Source: Tectiglobus sp965224045
GTDB taxonomy: Bacteria; Pseudomonadota; Alphaproteobacteria; Rhizobiales; Hyphomicrobiaceae
DNA: 64,000 nt
Assembly: GCA_965224045.1 (NCBI GenBank)
Contig: CBDCYD010000015.1
Location: 868,001 to 932,000, forward strand
Direction of reading: 5' to 3'
A program made the position numbers and the translations under genes. Below are positions 16,218-25,723 of this stretch, one piece after another. A model generated the notes under the pieces. The model was not told the DNA's origin. It did no database searches and saw only the letters and a program-made list of their open reading frames with translations. Numbering within the stretch: position 1 is the first letter of the stretch; each line of letters opens with the position of its first letter.

Positions 16218-17057
16218 CGCTCCAAGCCGGGCACTCTGGCGACCAGGCCTGACTGCCGCCTGCAGGAACTTCCAAATGTGGGCGTAGAGGCCATCGCGCA
16301 CCAGCGAACTGTGGGTGCCGCCCGGAATCTCGACATAGGTCCTCGGTTGACGGGCACGGGCTGCAAGGCGGCGGCCGTGATCGACAGGGATCACCGTGTC
16401 AGCCGTGCCGTGTGCGATCATGACGGGCATGCCGACGCCTGCGATACGGTCGCGCGAGCGAAACTGGTCCCACATCAGCCAATTGACAGGCACAAAGGGG
16501 TAGCGTTCCGCAGCCACGTCGACGGCGGCGGTGTAGGGTGCTTCGAGGATCAGCGCCAACGCGTCGACGGCCGTTGCCAGCGCAACCGCGACGCCCGTGC
16601 CGAGGGAGAGACCATGAATGACGATGCGTCGAGGCTCGTGGCGGGCGGCGAGCCAGTCGTAGGCGGTGCGTGCATCGGTGATCAGACCCCGTTCGCTCGG
16701 CGCACCTGTCGATCCCGGATAACCGCGGTAAGAAATCGCCAAAATGCCGGCGCCCGAGCCGCGAATCTGCTGCCAGCGGCGCACCTTGCGCTCGAGGCCA
16801 CCGCCTTTGCCGTGCAGAAAGAGAAACACCGGCCGATCATCACGCGGCGGCACGTACCAGGCCATCAAGGTTTCGCCGTCGGGCGTTTTGAGGGCGAGGC
16901 GCTGACTGCCTGCGATGGCTATCCAATCGGCCGCCGCCAGACTGCCTCCGTCGTCGGTGGCAAACAGCAAGGTGCGCTGATTGACGACGAGGAAAGCAAC
17001 CGCGATCAGATAGGCCAGGAGCCCCGCAATCGACAATTTGATCAATCTGCGAACCAC
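16185..17057 (-). CDS. Membrane-anchored alpha/beta hydrolase
   Basis: 290 aa. An N-terminal membrane helix (LIKLSIAGLLAYLIAVAFLV) is followed by an alpha/beta-hydrolase fold: FLFLHGKGGG (oxyanion region), the nucleophile elbow IVIHGLSLGTGVA (Ser in GLSLG), aspartate in IAHGTADTVIPVDHG, and histidine in IPGGTHSSLV. It resembles the BEM46/ABHD13-type lipid-active hydrolases. GTG 17057 has GAGGGA upstream at good spacing. Substrate unknown; the active site should face the periplasm. Confidence 0.82.
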   Translation of the reverse strand: MVRRLIKLSIAGLLAYLIAVAFLVVNQRTLLFATDDGGSLAAADWIAIAGSQRLALKTPDGETLMAWYVPPRDDRPVFLFLHGKGGGLERKVRRWQQIRGSGAGILAISYRGYPGSTGAPSERGLITDARTAYDWLAARHEPRRIVIHGLSLGTGVAVALATAVDALALILEAPYTAAVDVAAERYPFVPVNWLMWDQFRSRDRIAGVGMPVMIAHGTADTVIPVDHGRRLAARARQPRTYVEIPGGTHSSLVRDGLYAHIWKFLQAAVRPGRQSARLGALRHVETVGLP

Positions 17058-17351
17058 GCAAATCCCTCGCGACTCAGCGGCAATCGATTGAAACGGTAGC
17101 AGAATGAAGACGGCGAAAGGTTGTCAGAGATATTGCGTATTCGTTGATTGGCGTCTCGGGCACGACACGCGGGTTTCGCTGTTTTCGACGATCAAGCCGT
17201 CATCGCCCGATACATCGGTTGGTTGCGAACAGCTTCTTTAACGGGATGTTATCCATACCTGGTGGTTACACCGAAATTCGCCGCCCGATGACATCACGAA
17301 TTAATGTCATGGCCCTAGATTTTCCGGCAGTCGTGATTGGAGGGTTATGTT

Positions 17352-17918
17352 GTGACTGTCGAATATATCGTCCTGGGTGTCGCCGCCGTCACGTTTCTGT
17401 GGGGCGTCTCGATTTACAATGGTCTGGTCGCGCTGCGCCAGCGCATGAAGCAGGCCTACGCTGACATCGATGTCCAGCTCAAACAGCGTCACGATCTGAT
17501 CCCGAACCTGGTCGAGACGGTGCGCGGGTTTGCCAAGCATGAAAATGAAACACTGAAGGCCGTCATCCAGGCGCGCGGTGCCGCCGTCAATGCGGCCTCG
17601 CCGCAGCAAGCCGCGCAGGCAGAAAAGGGACTGGTCGGTGCGCTTGGGCGACTGATGATGCTGCAGGAGGCCTATCCGGACCTGAAGGCCAACACCAACT
17701 TCCAGCAGCTGCAGGCCGAACTGAGCGACATCGAGCACAAGGTCGCTGCCACGCGGCGCTTCTTCAACAATTCGGTGAGCGAATACAACAGTGCCATCCA
17801 GATGTTCCCGGCAACACTGATCGCCGGCTGGCTCGGCTTCAAGGTGAGCGAGTTCTTCGATGTCGGCGAAGAACAGCGCCAGGTCCTCGACACCGCGCCC
17901 AAGGTGCAGTTCGGCTAA
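17352..17918 (+). CDS. LemA-family membrane protein
   Basis: 188 aa. One N-terminal membrane helix (EYIVLGVAAVTFLWGVSIYN) and a long helical domain with RMKQAYADIDVQLKQRHDLI and PNLVETVRGFAKHENETLKA, diagnostic of LemA. GTG 17352 is chosen because GGAGGG lies seven bases before it. It is followed 63 bases later by an M48 protease; LemA/HtpX-type pairs are a common arrangement. The exact role of LemA is not settled. Confidence 0.93.
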   Translation: MTVEYIVLGVAAVTFLWGVSIYNGLVALRQRMKQAYADIDVQLKQRHDLIPNLVETVRGFAKHENETLKAVIQARGAAVNAASPQQAAQAEKGLVGALGRLMMLQEAYPDLKANTNFQQLQAELSDIEHKVAATRRFFNNSVSEYNSAIQMFPATLIAGWLGFKVSEFFDVGEEQRQVLDTAPKVQFG

Positions 17919-17981
17919 TGGCCGCGGCGCGGTCCGGTTCCGGATCGCGCCTCGCATTCCGGGTCGGGGGGCGGACAGGCG

Positions 17982-19577
17982 ATGCAACAGGCGTTCGGGC
18001 TATACACCCACATCCGGGCGAATGCCTTTCGCTCGCTGCTCCTGATCGGTGGCCTGTTTGGGCTCATTTATGCGCTCGCCTTCGGTTATTGCCTTGTTCT
18101 GACGGCCGTATTCGACCCCGGCCCGTTCAATGACATTATCTACGAAGCTGCGCGTTCGGTGCGCATCATGGCGCCCTACATCACTGCCGGCGCGATGGTG
18201 TGGATCGTCGCCGGTTACTTTCTCAACCGGGCGATCATCGGTGCCATGACGGGCGCCCGCACGGTGACGCGCAAGGACGAGCCCGAACTCTATAATCTCC
18301 TCGAAAACCTGTGTATGTCGCGCGGCATGGTGATGCCGCGGCTGTCGGTCATCGAGATCCCCGAACTAAACGCGTTTGCGTCAGGTTTGAGCAAGGACCA
18401 GTACACGATCACGGTGACGACCGGCCTCATGGCATGCCTCGAAGACGACGAGATCGAGGCCGTACTGGCGCATGAACTGACCCACATTCGCAATCAGGAC
18501 GTGCGCCTGATGGTGATCGCCGTGATCATTGTCGGCATGATCGCGATGGCCATCGAGATCATGTTCCGATGGGCCTTCTACACCTCGGGCAGTCGCAGCA
18601 GCGGTGGCGGTCGCGGCAATGGCGCGCTGCCGGCGATCCTGCTCGGAATCGCCATCATTTTCGGGGTCTGGTTCCTGTCGCAATTGATGAACTTCGCATT
18701 GTCACGGCGGCGCGAATACATGGCAGATGCCGGTGCCGTGGAGCTGACGAAAAACCCGGACGCCATGATCTCCGCCCTGCGCAAGATCCAAGGTTGCAGC
18801 GACATCGAGGGTCTGCCGTCGGGCCTGATGGAAATGTGCATCGACAATCCGCGCAGCGACTTCACCAGCTGGTTTGCAACGCACCCGAGCATCGAGGACC
18901 GCGTCGCGGCGCTCAAGACGTTCGCCGGCGGCGAGGAGCGCAGTCAAGCGCGTGCGCCACGGCACCGGCGCATTGCCGAGCGGGCCAAGGGTATCGCCGA
19001 CAATCCCTGGGACGGCGAGAGCGCGAACAAAGGGAACGTCAGCCAGGCCGGACGACCGCCAACCAGGCCCGGTCCCAACCCCTGGTCGATGGAAGAGATG
19101 GTGCTGATCGGCGGTGTTCTCGACGAGGCACAGCGGCAGGAAAAAGCATCGTGGACACGTAAACCGGCGATACCCTCGCCATGGCGCGACGGCTCGGCCA
19201 CGAAACCCGCCGATCCAGGATCGCGGACGGAAGCGCCGGACGCTGCGCCTGCAGCGCGTGGATTTGCGGGTCAGCAGCCGGCGCCGCGCCAGATGACGGT
19301 CAATAGACCTGCACCACCGCAGCGACGGCCCGGAGAGACGTCTGTGAAACGGAGCCTCCAGCCAGCTCGTGAAACGGCGCCCCCGTCTCATCCTGCACCG
19401 CCTGCGGCGCAGATCGCGCAAGCCAATGCCGCGGACGGGACCGGCCAGCCGACACCTGCGTCGAAACCGCGCCCGCCGCTCAACCGCGCCCGGCCTGAGG
19501 GCGGTTCCAGCGGTTTCGGCACGCGCAACGCCGGCCAGTTCGGGCGGCGTACGCCCGGCGCAAAGCGCAACGCCTAG
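17982..19577 (+). CDS. M48-family membrane metalloprotease with long proline-rich tail
   Basis: 531 aa. Two membrane helices near residues 18-42 and 63-82, the zinc site HELTH (H164, E165, H168), two further helices, and the third-ligand region RRREYMADAGAVELTKNPDA, as in HtpX proteases that degrade damaged membrane proteins. After about residue 330 comes a long low-complexity tail rich in Pro, Arg and Ala, with little predicted structure. It is larger than classical HtpX (about 290 aa) and pairs with lemA upstream. I therefore call it HtpX-like rather than htpX. Confidence 0.9.
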   Translation: MQQAFGLYTHIRANAFRSLLLIGGLFGLIYALAFGYCLVLTAVFDPGPFNDIIYEAARSVRIMAPYITAGAMVWIVAGYFLNRAIIGAMTGARTVTRKDEPELYNLLENLCMSRGMVMPRLSVIEIPELNAFASGLSKDQYTITVTTGLMACLEDDEIEAVLAHELTHIRNQDVRLMVIAVIIVGMIAMAIEIMFRWAFYTSGSRSSGGGRGNGALPAILLGIAIIFGVWFLSQLMNFALSRRREYMADAGAVELTKNPDAMISALRKIQGCSDIEGLPSGLMEMCIDNPRSDFTSWFATHPSIEDRVAALKTFAGGEERSQARAPRHRRIAERAKGIADNPWDGESANKGNVSQAGRPPTRPGPNPWSMEEMVLIGGVLDEAQRQEKASWTRKPAIPSPWRDGSATKPADPGSRTEAPDAAPAARGFAGQQPAPRQMTVNRPAPPQRRPGETSVKRSLQPARETAPPSHPAPPAAQIAQANAADGTGQPTPASKPRPPLNRARPEGGSSGFGTRNAGQFGRRTPGAKRNA

Positions 19578-19617
19578 GTCCTTTCGATTCTTTGACGGAC
19601 GTGCACCGCCGGCTCAC

Positions 19618-20172
19618 TCACCCATTCCTTGCGGCCGCAATTCGACGTCCCAGTACCGGCAGCGCTTCGTTCGCCAACTGGTCGAACTCGTCGAACGGCG
19701 TCAATGCATAGGCGGTCGTGGGGGCAGACGTCATGGCGAGGCCCTCGTAGAACTTCTGCGTTTCTCTGCCGGCGCCCACTGAAACCCACCAGACGAATAT
19801 CCGGCCGCGACGCCGGCTCTCCGCAGCAACGGCAGCGATCAGTGCGCGGCCCAGCCCGTTGCGGCGCCAGGCCGGGCGAACATAGAGATCGGCCAGGTAA
19901 AGCCCGCGTGCCGCATAAGCCGGTTCGTATGATTCACGAAAGAGCGCGTATCCGCAGTCGGCGCCACCCGATCGGGCAATGATGGCGTCGAACTCAGGTC
20001 GCGGCCCGAAGCCGTCGCGCAATATTGCGGCCGCATCCAGTGCGCCGGGTGCCTGGCCCAGTGCCTCGCGCAGTTCGCCAGCCAGGCCTGCAAGGGCGGC
20101 TGCATCTTCCGGGCGGGCCCAATGCAGCGAGAACCCGGAAGTGGAATGCGGTTGGCGGCCGGAGACGGCCAT
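19618..20172 (-). CDS. GNAT-family N-acetyltransferase
   Basis: 184 aa. The acetyl-CoA loop is VRPAWRRNGLGRALIAAVAA, preceded by the beta-strand GLYLADLYV and followed by WWVSVGAGRETQKFYEGLAM, the C-terminal GNAT half. ATG 20172 starts one base after the stop of the ABC exporter, so translation is coupled. The acceptor is unknown; association with an exporter may point to a small toxic amine or antibiotic, but this is only context. Confidence 0.85.
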   Translation of the reverse strand: MAVSGRQPHSTSGFSLHWARPEDAAALAGLAGELREALGQAPGALDAAAILRDGFGPRPEFDAIIARSGGADCGYALFRESYEPAYAARGLYLADLYVRPAWRRNGLGRALIAAVAAESRRRGRIFVWWVSVGAGRETQKFYEGLAMTSAPTTAYALTPFDEFDQLANEALPVLGRRIAAARNG

Positions 20173-20173
20173 A

Positions 20174-22018
20174 TCACTCCGCCGCCTCGCGCGCGAGGAA
20201 GCCGCCGGACTGGCGGTTCCACAGGTCGGCGTAGAGGCCGCGGGCGCGGATCAGCGCGTCGTGACCGCCCTCTTCGACGATGGCTCCCTGGTCCATGACG
20301 ACAAGACGGTCCATCGCTGCAATGGTCGAAAGGCGGTGGGCGATCGCGATCACCGTCTTGCCGCGCATCAGGTTGTAGAGCTGCTCCTGGATGGCGGCCT
20401 CGACTTCGGAATCCAAAGCGCTGGTGGCCTCGTCCAGAACCAGGATCGGTGCATCCTTGAGCAGCACGCGGGCAATGGCGATGCGTTGGCGCTGGCCGCC
20501 GGATAGCTTGACGCCGCGCTCGCCGACATGGGCATCGTAGCCTTCGCGACCAGCGGCATCGCGCAGGCCGGGAATGAACTCGTGGGCCTGGGCTAAGCGG
20601 GCAGCCTCGACCGCTTCCTCGCGGGTCGCCGACGGACGACCATACAGAATGTTGTCAAGCACCGAGCGGTGCAGCAGGGAGGTGTCCTGCGTGACCATGC
20701 CGATCTGAGCGCGCAGGCTGTCCTGCGTGACGCCGGCAACATCCTGGCCGTCGATCAGAATGCGGCCGCTTTCGAGGTCGTAAAAGCGCAACAGAACATT
20801 GACGAGGGTCGATTTGCCGGCGCCGGAACGCCCGACCAGACCGACCTTTTCACCGGGTGCAATGGTCAGCGACAGTTTGTCGATTATGCCGCCGTCCTCC
20901 TTGCCATAGTGAAAGCCGATGCCGTCATACTCGATCCGCCCCGCGGTGACCACGAGCGGGACCGCGTCAGGGGCATCGACGACGGATTGCGGTTGCGAGA
21001 TCGTCTCCATGCCCTCCTGGACGTTGCCGATGTTTTCGAAGATCGACGTGACAACCCAGATCACCCAGCCCGACATGTTGACGATGCGGATGGTCAAAGC
21101 GACGATGAGGGCAATGGCGCCGATGGTGACGACGCCGCCGCTCCACAGGGCCAGAGCCAGGCCGCCGCTGGAAATGATCAACAGGCCGTTGGTTATCCAG
21201 ATGGTCACGTTCATCGCCGTGATCATCCTGAGTTGTCGGTTGTAGATGTCGAGATGCTCGCTCAGCGCGTCGCGTGCGTAGTCGTCTTCGCGGTCTGCAT
21301 GGGCAAACAGCTTGACCGTCAGAATATTGGTGTAGCTGTCGACAATCCGTCCCGTGAGCATCGAGCGTGCGTCAGCCGTTTCGGCGGCGCGCTGCTTGAT
21401 GCGCGGCACGAAAAAGGCCATCACGCCGATATAGAGAACGATCCACGTTGCAACCGGTAAGGCAAGGCGCCAGTCCGCGCTCGCGAACAGCACGATGGCG
21501 CTGGTCGTATAGACGACGACAAACCAGATCGCATCGAAGAGCTGAGCGACCGACTCGCGCAGGGACGGAGCGGTGTTCATGATTTTGTTGGCGACACGCC
21601 CAGCGAAATCGTTCTGAAAAAAACTCAGGCTCTGGCGCAGGACGTAGCGGTGCGTCTGCCAGCGAATGCGGGTCGAGACCGGACCGGCAATCATCTGGTT
21701 GGCAATCATTTCGTCGAGGCCGAAGACGAGCGGGCGGGCGATCAAGGCAATGAACGCGATCCACAGAAGCAAGCCGGAATGATCGTCAAAAAAACGCTCG
21801 GGCGATGATGAGGCCCGCATCAGGTCGACGATCTTGCCGAGGTAGGCGAAGAAGGAGACCTCGATCAGCGCACCGAAGAAACCCGTTACCAGCAGGGCCA
21901 GCCAAAACGGCCAGATCGGCTTTACGTAGTGCCAGTAAAACGCAGCCAGCTGCGACGGCGGACGGCGTGGCGGCCCGGCCGGAAACGGCTCAATCGCGGT
22001 CTCGAATAGGCGCAGCAT
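20174..22018 (-). CDS. ABC exporter half-transporter (fused membrane and ATPase domains)
   Basis: 614 aa. Membrane domain at residues about 25-330 with six helices; nucleotide-binding domain after residue 360 with Walker A GLVGRSGAGKSTLV, signature LSGGQRQRIAIARVLL, Walker B ILVLDEATSALD, and the H-loop IAHRLSTIAAMDRL. This is the type I exporter (MsbA/MdlB-like) form, acting as a homodimer in the inner membrane. No clear ribosome site precedes ATG 22018. Cargo unknown. It is coupled to the GNAT gene downstream. Confidence 0.92.
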   Translation of the reverse strand: MLRLFETAIEPFPAGPPRRPPSQLAAFYWHYVKPIWPFWLALLVTGFFGALIEVSFFAYLGKIVDLMRASSSPERFFDDHSGLLLWIAFIALIARPLVFGLDEMIANQMIAGPVSTRIRWQTHRYVLRQSLSFFQNDFAGRVANKIMNTAPSLRESVAQLFDAIWFVVVYTTSAIVLFASADWRLALPVATWIVLYIGVMAFFVPRIKQRAAETADARSMLTGRIVDSYTNILTVKLFAHADREDDYARDALSEHLDIYNRQLRMITAMNVTIWITNGLLIISSGGLALALWSGGVVTIGAIALIVALTIRIVNMSGWVIWVVTSIFENIGNVQEGMETISQPQSVVDAPDAVPLVVTAGRIEYDGIGFHYGKEDGGIIDKLSLTIAPGEKVGLVGRSGAGKSTLVNVLLRFYDLESGRILIDGQDVAGVTQDSLRAQIGMVTQDTSLLHRSVLDNILYGRPSATREEAVEAARLAQAHEFIPGLRDAAGREGYDAHVGERGVKLSGGQRQRIAIARVLLKDAPILVLDEATSALDSEVEAAIQEQLYNLMRGKTVIAIAHRLSTIAAMDRLVVMDQGAIVEEGGHDALIRARGLYADLWNRQSGGFLAREAAE

Positions 22019-22343
22019 CGTAGCACGCTAACGTCTCTCGCTCGGATCGGACAGCATAATGCCGGCAGCTTCAAAAGGGCGCACCGGTAGCGAAACCAGT
22101 GCGTGCGACTTCGGCTGTCTGAAGGAAAACGGCAGTCATAACGCAGAAGTTTCAGGCTGCACAACCTGCCGGAACCAAATCTTTACACCGGGGCGCATAG
22201 TCCCACATCGCGACAAAACGATGACAGAACCCCTACTTTATGCGACCTGACGTGGCATGTCACAGGGCCTGATCGGGATGCTTCGGCGTGCCGCGCAAAG
22301 CCCACCCGCGCCTGCACCGGCAGGGAGCCTCGGACCCCGAACG
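22019..22343. other. Divergent intergenic region between ABC exporter and hemF
   Basis: Promoters for both genes should lie here. The hemF frame is open from an ATG at 22257, so part may be coding. No repeat or recognisable operator seen. Confidence 0.5.
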
Positions 22344-23249
22344 ATGAGCATTCCTGACAACATCGACGAGTTCAAAGACAAAGCCGCGGCCTGGTTTGCG
22401 CAATTGCGCGACGACATTACATTCGCGTTCGAACTGCTCGAAAGCGAGTTGCCGGACAACGCACCGCTCAGCGCCCGTCCGCCCGGGCACTTCTTGCAGA
22501 CACCGTGGGAGCGCACGGACCATAGCGGCGCGCCTGGCGGTGGCGGTGTCATGAGCATGATGAGCGGGCGCGTCTTCGAGAAGGTGGGCGTGCACACATC
22601 CACGGTCTTCGGCGAATTTGCCCCGGAATTCCGCGCCTCGATCCCTGGTGGCGAAGAAGATCCCAGGTTCTGGGCGGCCGGAATCTCACTGATTGCGCAT
22701 ATGCAAAACCCACACGTGCCGGCAGTTCACATGAACACGCGCATGGTGGTGACGACGAAGTGGTGGTTCGGGGGCGGAGCGGACCTGACGCCGGTTCTCG
22801 ATGCCCGACGCAACCAGAGCGACCCTGACACGGTTGCCTTTCACGCCGCTTTCAGGGACGCCTGTGAGAAGCACGCGGTGGCCGACTATGCGCGCTACAA
22901 GGACTGGTGCGACAGCTATTTCTTCCTTCCCCACCGCAATGAAATGCGCGGTATCGGCGGCATTTTCTACGACTATCTGACGCCAGAGGCAGACGCCGGC
23001 GGATGGGATGCGGCCTTTGCCTTCACACAGGACGTCGGTCGCGCATTCCGCTCGATTTATCCGGATCTTGTCAGGCGCAACTGGGAGACGCCTTGGGACG
23101 ATGCCGAGCGCGACGAGCAGCTTGTCCGGCGGGGACGATACGTCGAATTCAACCTGCTCTACGACCGCGGCACGCTGTTCGGCCTCAAGACAGGCGGCAA
23201 TGTCAGTTCGATCCTGTCGAGCATGCCGCCCGTCGTGAAATGGCCTTAG
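22344..23249 (+). CDS. hemF: Aerobic coproporphyrinogen III oxidase
   Basis: 301 aa from this ATG, normal for HemF, which uses oxygen to convert coproporphyrinogen III to protoporphyrinogen IX in heme synthesis. Conserved stretches: PWERTDHSGAPGGGGVMSMM, HMNTRMVVTTKWWFGGGADL, FFLPHRNEMRGIGGIFYDY, RRGRYVEFNLLYDRGTLFGL and KTGGNVSSILSSMPP. The frame continues to an ATG at 22257, which would add 29 residues of Ala/Pro-rich sequence; neither start has a strong ribosome site. The presence of hemF fits an aerobic lifestyle along with the bc1 complex. Confidence 0.96.
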   Translation: MSIPDNIDEFKDKAAAWFAQLRDDITFAFELLESELPDNAPLSARPPGHFLQTPWERTDHSGAPGGGGVMSMMSGRVFEKVGVHTSTVFGEFAPEFRASIPGGEEDPRFWAAGISLIAHMQNPHVPAVHMNTRMVVTTKWWFGGGADLTPVLDARRNQSDPDTVAFHAAFRDACEKHAVADYARYKDWCDSYFFLPHRNEMRGIGGIFYDYLTPEADAGGWDAAFAFTQDVGRAFRSIYPDLVRRNWETPWDDAERDEQLVRRGRYVEFNLLYDRGTLFGLKTGGNVSSILSSMPPVVKWP

Positions 23250-23299
23250 ACGATGCTTCGCACAGCAAGCCTGCGGCAGCGAACCGTAACAACGCTGCT

Positions 23300-24526
23300 T
23301 TACTGGACGGCCGTTCGCCGCACATTGCCACCTCGACTCGCGATGATCTCGTCGAAGACAGCGAGAAACTCCTGCGCGCCCTTCTTCTTGATGTTGACCT
23401 GCATGCGCTGGTCGAGCGCGACGATCAGGCCTTCAGCCGTGCGCCCGCGCACAATGGAGTTGCGATAGTAGGCGCGGTGAGAAAAGAAGTTCGTCGTCGG
23501 TTTGTTGCGGGCGACCTTGCGCATCATCTCGAGGCCGGTTCCCGGACCGGCCAGATTCATGAGTTCAAGTTCCGCGCCGGTGAGACTGCCCAGTCCCTTG
23601 CGCTCGGCGAGGCGCTTGATATCGGCGAGCTTCGTGACCTGCATCCAGGGGCCGATAACGCCGTCAATGTTGAGAGGATGAAGGCCCATGCCACGACCGG
23701 TCTTGGCCAGGGCGCGCTGACGAGACCAGTTATACGGAATTGACTTCGCCGTCTTGTACATTGCGCGCAGGGAGGCAAGCTTGGCAGCAAGCTGCTGGCG
23801 CCGCTCGGGGACACGCTCTCGGCGGACCATGGCGGCCAGCCTGTTGATAAACGTCGCGCCATGCTTGGCCATGACGTTGATAGAATTGGCGGCCAAAAGC
23901 TGTGCATAGCCGAGCGCGCTCGAAATCGGCCGGCCCTTTTTGGTGATCGGATGAATGCCGGCCTGCATGTCCGCCGTGCCGTTGCCGCCGGTCTCCAAGG
24001 CAAACACCTTGACCACCTGATCAGGACGCAAACCATGGCGGAGTGCCTCGAGGGCGTAGCGGCGCTTGTATTCGCGCTCGGAAATGCGTTCGGGAACGAA
24101 GTTATAATGGCGCCTGGCACTCGCGAGATAGTCGGCAACATCGGCGAGGCGCTTGCGCGGCTTCACAGGCGGTTCGCCGGCGCGCTGGAAGGCCCGCCAC
24201 CGTTGCAGAAGTGACTGCTTTAAAACCGGGCCATTGTATTTCGGCGGGAACGTCGTCACATAATCGGAATCGACCAGGCGCTTGCCAGCGCGCTTTTTTT
24301 GCCGCCGGTGCGACCTCAAGCGCTCGACGCGGCGCCAATAAGCGCGGCTCGAATCGGCATGAGCAAGCTGCGCGATATACCAGGCTTCAAAGGCTTTGCG
24401 GTCCGCGGCGGAAAGCGCCTGTGAAAATGCCGACGCCTTGGAGGCGGCCGCGGCGGGACCGGCGCAGAGCAAGGCAAAAAGCAAGCTCGCCGCGATGGCC
24501 TGCAGCACTCGCGCGCAATTTAGCAT
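23300..24526 (-). CDS. Secreted lysozyme-fold (transglycosylase-like) protein
   Basis: 408 aa with a signal peptide (residues 1-28, AIAASLLFALLCAGPAAAAS). Residues about 180-235 contain VVKVFALETGGNGTADMQAG and SSALGYAQLLAANSINVMAK; the pattern Glu-(S/T)-Gly-Gly followed by Ala-x-Gly-Tyr-Ala-Gln is that of soluble lytic transglycosylases, with E176 or so as the likely acid. Outside that segment I recognise nothing; the long basic helical N-terminal part and the C-terminal region are unfamiliar. ATG 24526 has GGGGGA upstream. Likely a periplasmic peptidoglycan-active enzyme. Confidence 0.68.
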   Translation of the reverse strand: MLNCARVLQAIAASLLFALLCAGPAAAASKASAFSQALSAADRKAFEAWYIAQLAHADSSRAYWRRVERLRSHRRQKKRAGKRLVDSDYVTTFPPKYNGPVLKQSLLQRWRAFQRAGEPPVKPRKRLADVADYLASARRHYNFVPERISEREYKRRYALEALRHGLRPDQVVKVFALETGGNGTADMQAGIHPITKKGRPISSALGYAQLLAANSINVMAKHGATFINRLAAMVRRERVPERRQQLAAKLASLRAMYKTAKSIPYNWSRQRALAKTGRGMGLHPLNIDGVIGPWMQVTKLADIKRLAERKGLGSLTGAELELMNLAGPGTGLEMMRKVARNKPTTNFFSHRAYYRNSIVRGRTAEGLIVALDQRMQVNIKKKGAQEFLAVFDEIIASRGGNVRRTAVQ

Positions 24527-24770
24527 CGATCCCCCGCGCTGGTTGATTGGACGATTCGGCAGCCACGACTCTTGTTGCACAACTGGTCGCATGCGATCTC
24601 GGGCGAAAAATGGCGAAACCATGGTAGGTCAGTATTTATTCTCCAAGGTCGCAATACTTTGCGCGTTGGTTGCACGCGACACGCGCTCCCGCCGGGAGCA
24701 AATGGGGGCGTGTGTGCTTGTGAACGGCCGATACTCGCGCGATAAGCTGCGCAGATGCGGGGCAGGCACG

Positions 24771-25454
24771 GTGGACCGCAGCAATGAAATAGGGGTAACG
24801 CGAAACGTGTGGACCGAGCAGCGGTTTCGGAAATTGGCATCACGCGCCTTGCATCGCGACCCCCAGGAGGTTCCGATCAATCTGGCGCGCCCGGATGGCG
24901 GGTTACGCAGTGATTTCGACCTCAATCCCGATATTGCCGCGGTGCGCGAGATTGCAAAGTCACCGCGGGCAGCGGCAGTGCTGTTTCCGGTCGTGGCCAG
25001 GGACGAGCTGACGGTTCTGCTCACCCAACGCACCGAGCACCTGCCAAGCCATGCCGGCCAGATCGCGTTTCCGGGCGGCAAGGTCGAGCAGCACGACAAC
25101 GGTCCGCTGGCTGCAGCCCTGCGCGAAGCCGAGGAAGAGATCGGGCTTGCAAGCCGACATGTCGAGCCGCTCGGGTATCTCGATGGCTATCTGACCGGAA
25201 CCGGATTTCTTGTCGTGCCCGTCGTCGCAATGGTTGAATCCGTATTCGAACTATCGCTGGACCCTTCTGAAGTCGCCGATGCGTTCGAGGTACCGTTAGC
25301 CTTTCTCATGGATGCTCGGAACCATAAGACCCATTCACGCGAGTGGCGCGGGCAGACACGGTCCTATTATGCAATGCCCTATGGTGAGCGTTACATTTGG
25401 GGGGCAACGGCCGGCATGATTCGCAATCTGCATGAAAGGCTCGACCGGGTATGA
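24771..25454 (+). CDS. CoA pyrophosphatase-type nudix hydrolase
   Basis: 227 aa from GTG 24771; a second GTG at 24807 has AGGGG upstream and would give 215 aa. The nudix box is GGKVEQHDNGPLAAALREAE followed by EEIGL, with the extended CoA-type motif LLTQRTEHLPSHAGQIAFPG before it, which is specific to coenzyme-A and related diphosphate hydrolases. It heads an operon of three overlapping genes with DUF6111 and cca (ATGA overlaps). Probable housekeeping clean-up of oxidised CoA. Confidence 0.88.
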   Translation: MDRSNEIGVTRNVWTEQRFRKLASRALHRDPQEVPINLARPDGGLRSDFDLNPDIAAVREIAKSPRAAAVLFPVVARDELTVLLTQRTEHLPSHAGQIAFPGGKVEQHDNGPLAAALREAEEEIGLASRHVEPLGYLDGYLTGTGFLVVPVVAMVESVFELSLDPSEVADAFEVPLAFLMDARNHKTHSREWRGQTRSYYAMPYGERYIWGATAGMIRNLHERLDRV

Positions 25455-25723
25455 TCCGCATCATTCTGCAAAACATCATACTCTTTCTTCTGCCGACGCT
25501 CGTCTATCTGGCCTACGTCATGGTGCGACAGAGTCAGGGTGCCAAGGATAGTCTCGGCGCAATGCTGTCGCGGGCACCGATCGGCTGGCTGATGGCAGCC
25601 GGCGCCGTGCTGATGGTCTCAGGCTTGGCGTATTTCGGCACTGAAACCGGCGGGCGGCCCGGCGAGACCTATCAACCGCCCGTCTATCGCGACGGCAAGA
25701 TTGTTCCCGGGCAGCGAAAATGA
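25451..25723 (+). CDS. DUF6111-family membrane protein
   Basis: 90 aa. Two membrane helices (IILQNIILFLLPTLVYLAYV and IGWLMAAGAVLMVSGLAYFG) and a short C-terminal tail ending TYQPPVYRDGKIVPGQRK, which is the conserved signature of this small alphaproteobacterial family. Overlaps both neighbours by four bases (ATGA). Function unknown; consistently found beside cca in the order. Confidence 0.88.
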   Translation: MIRIILQNIILFLLPTLVYLAYVMVRQSQGAKDSLGAMLSRAPIGWLMAAGAVLMVSGLAYFGTETGGRPGETYQPPVYRDGKIVPGQRK

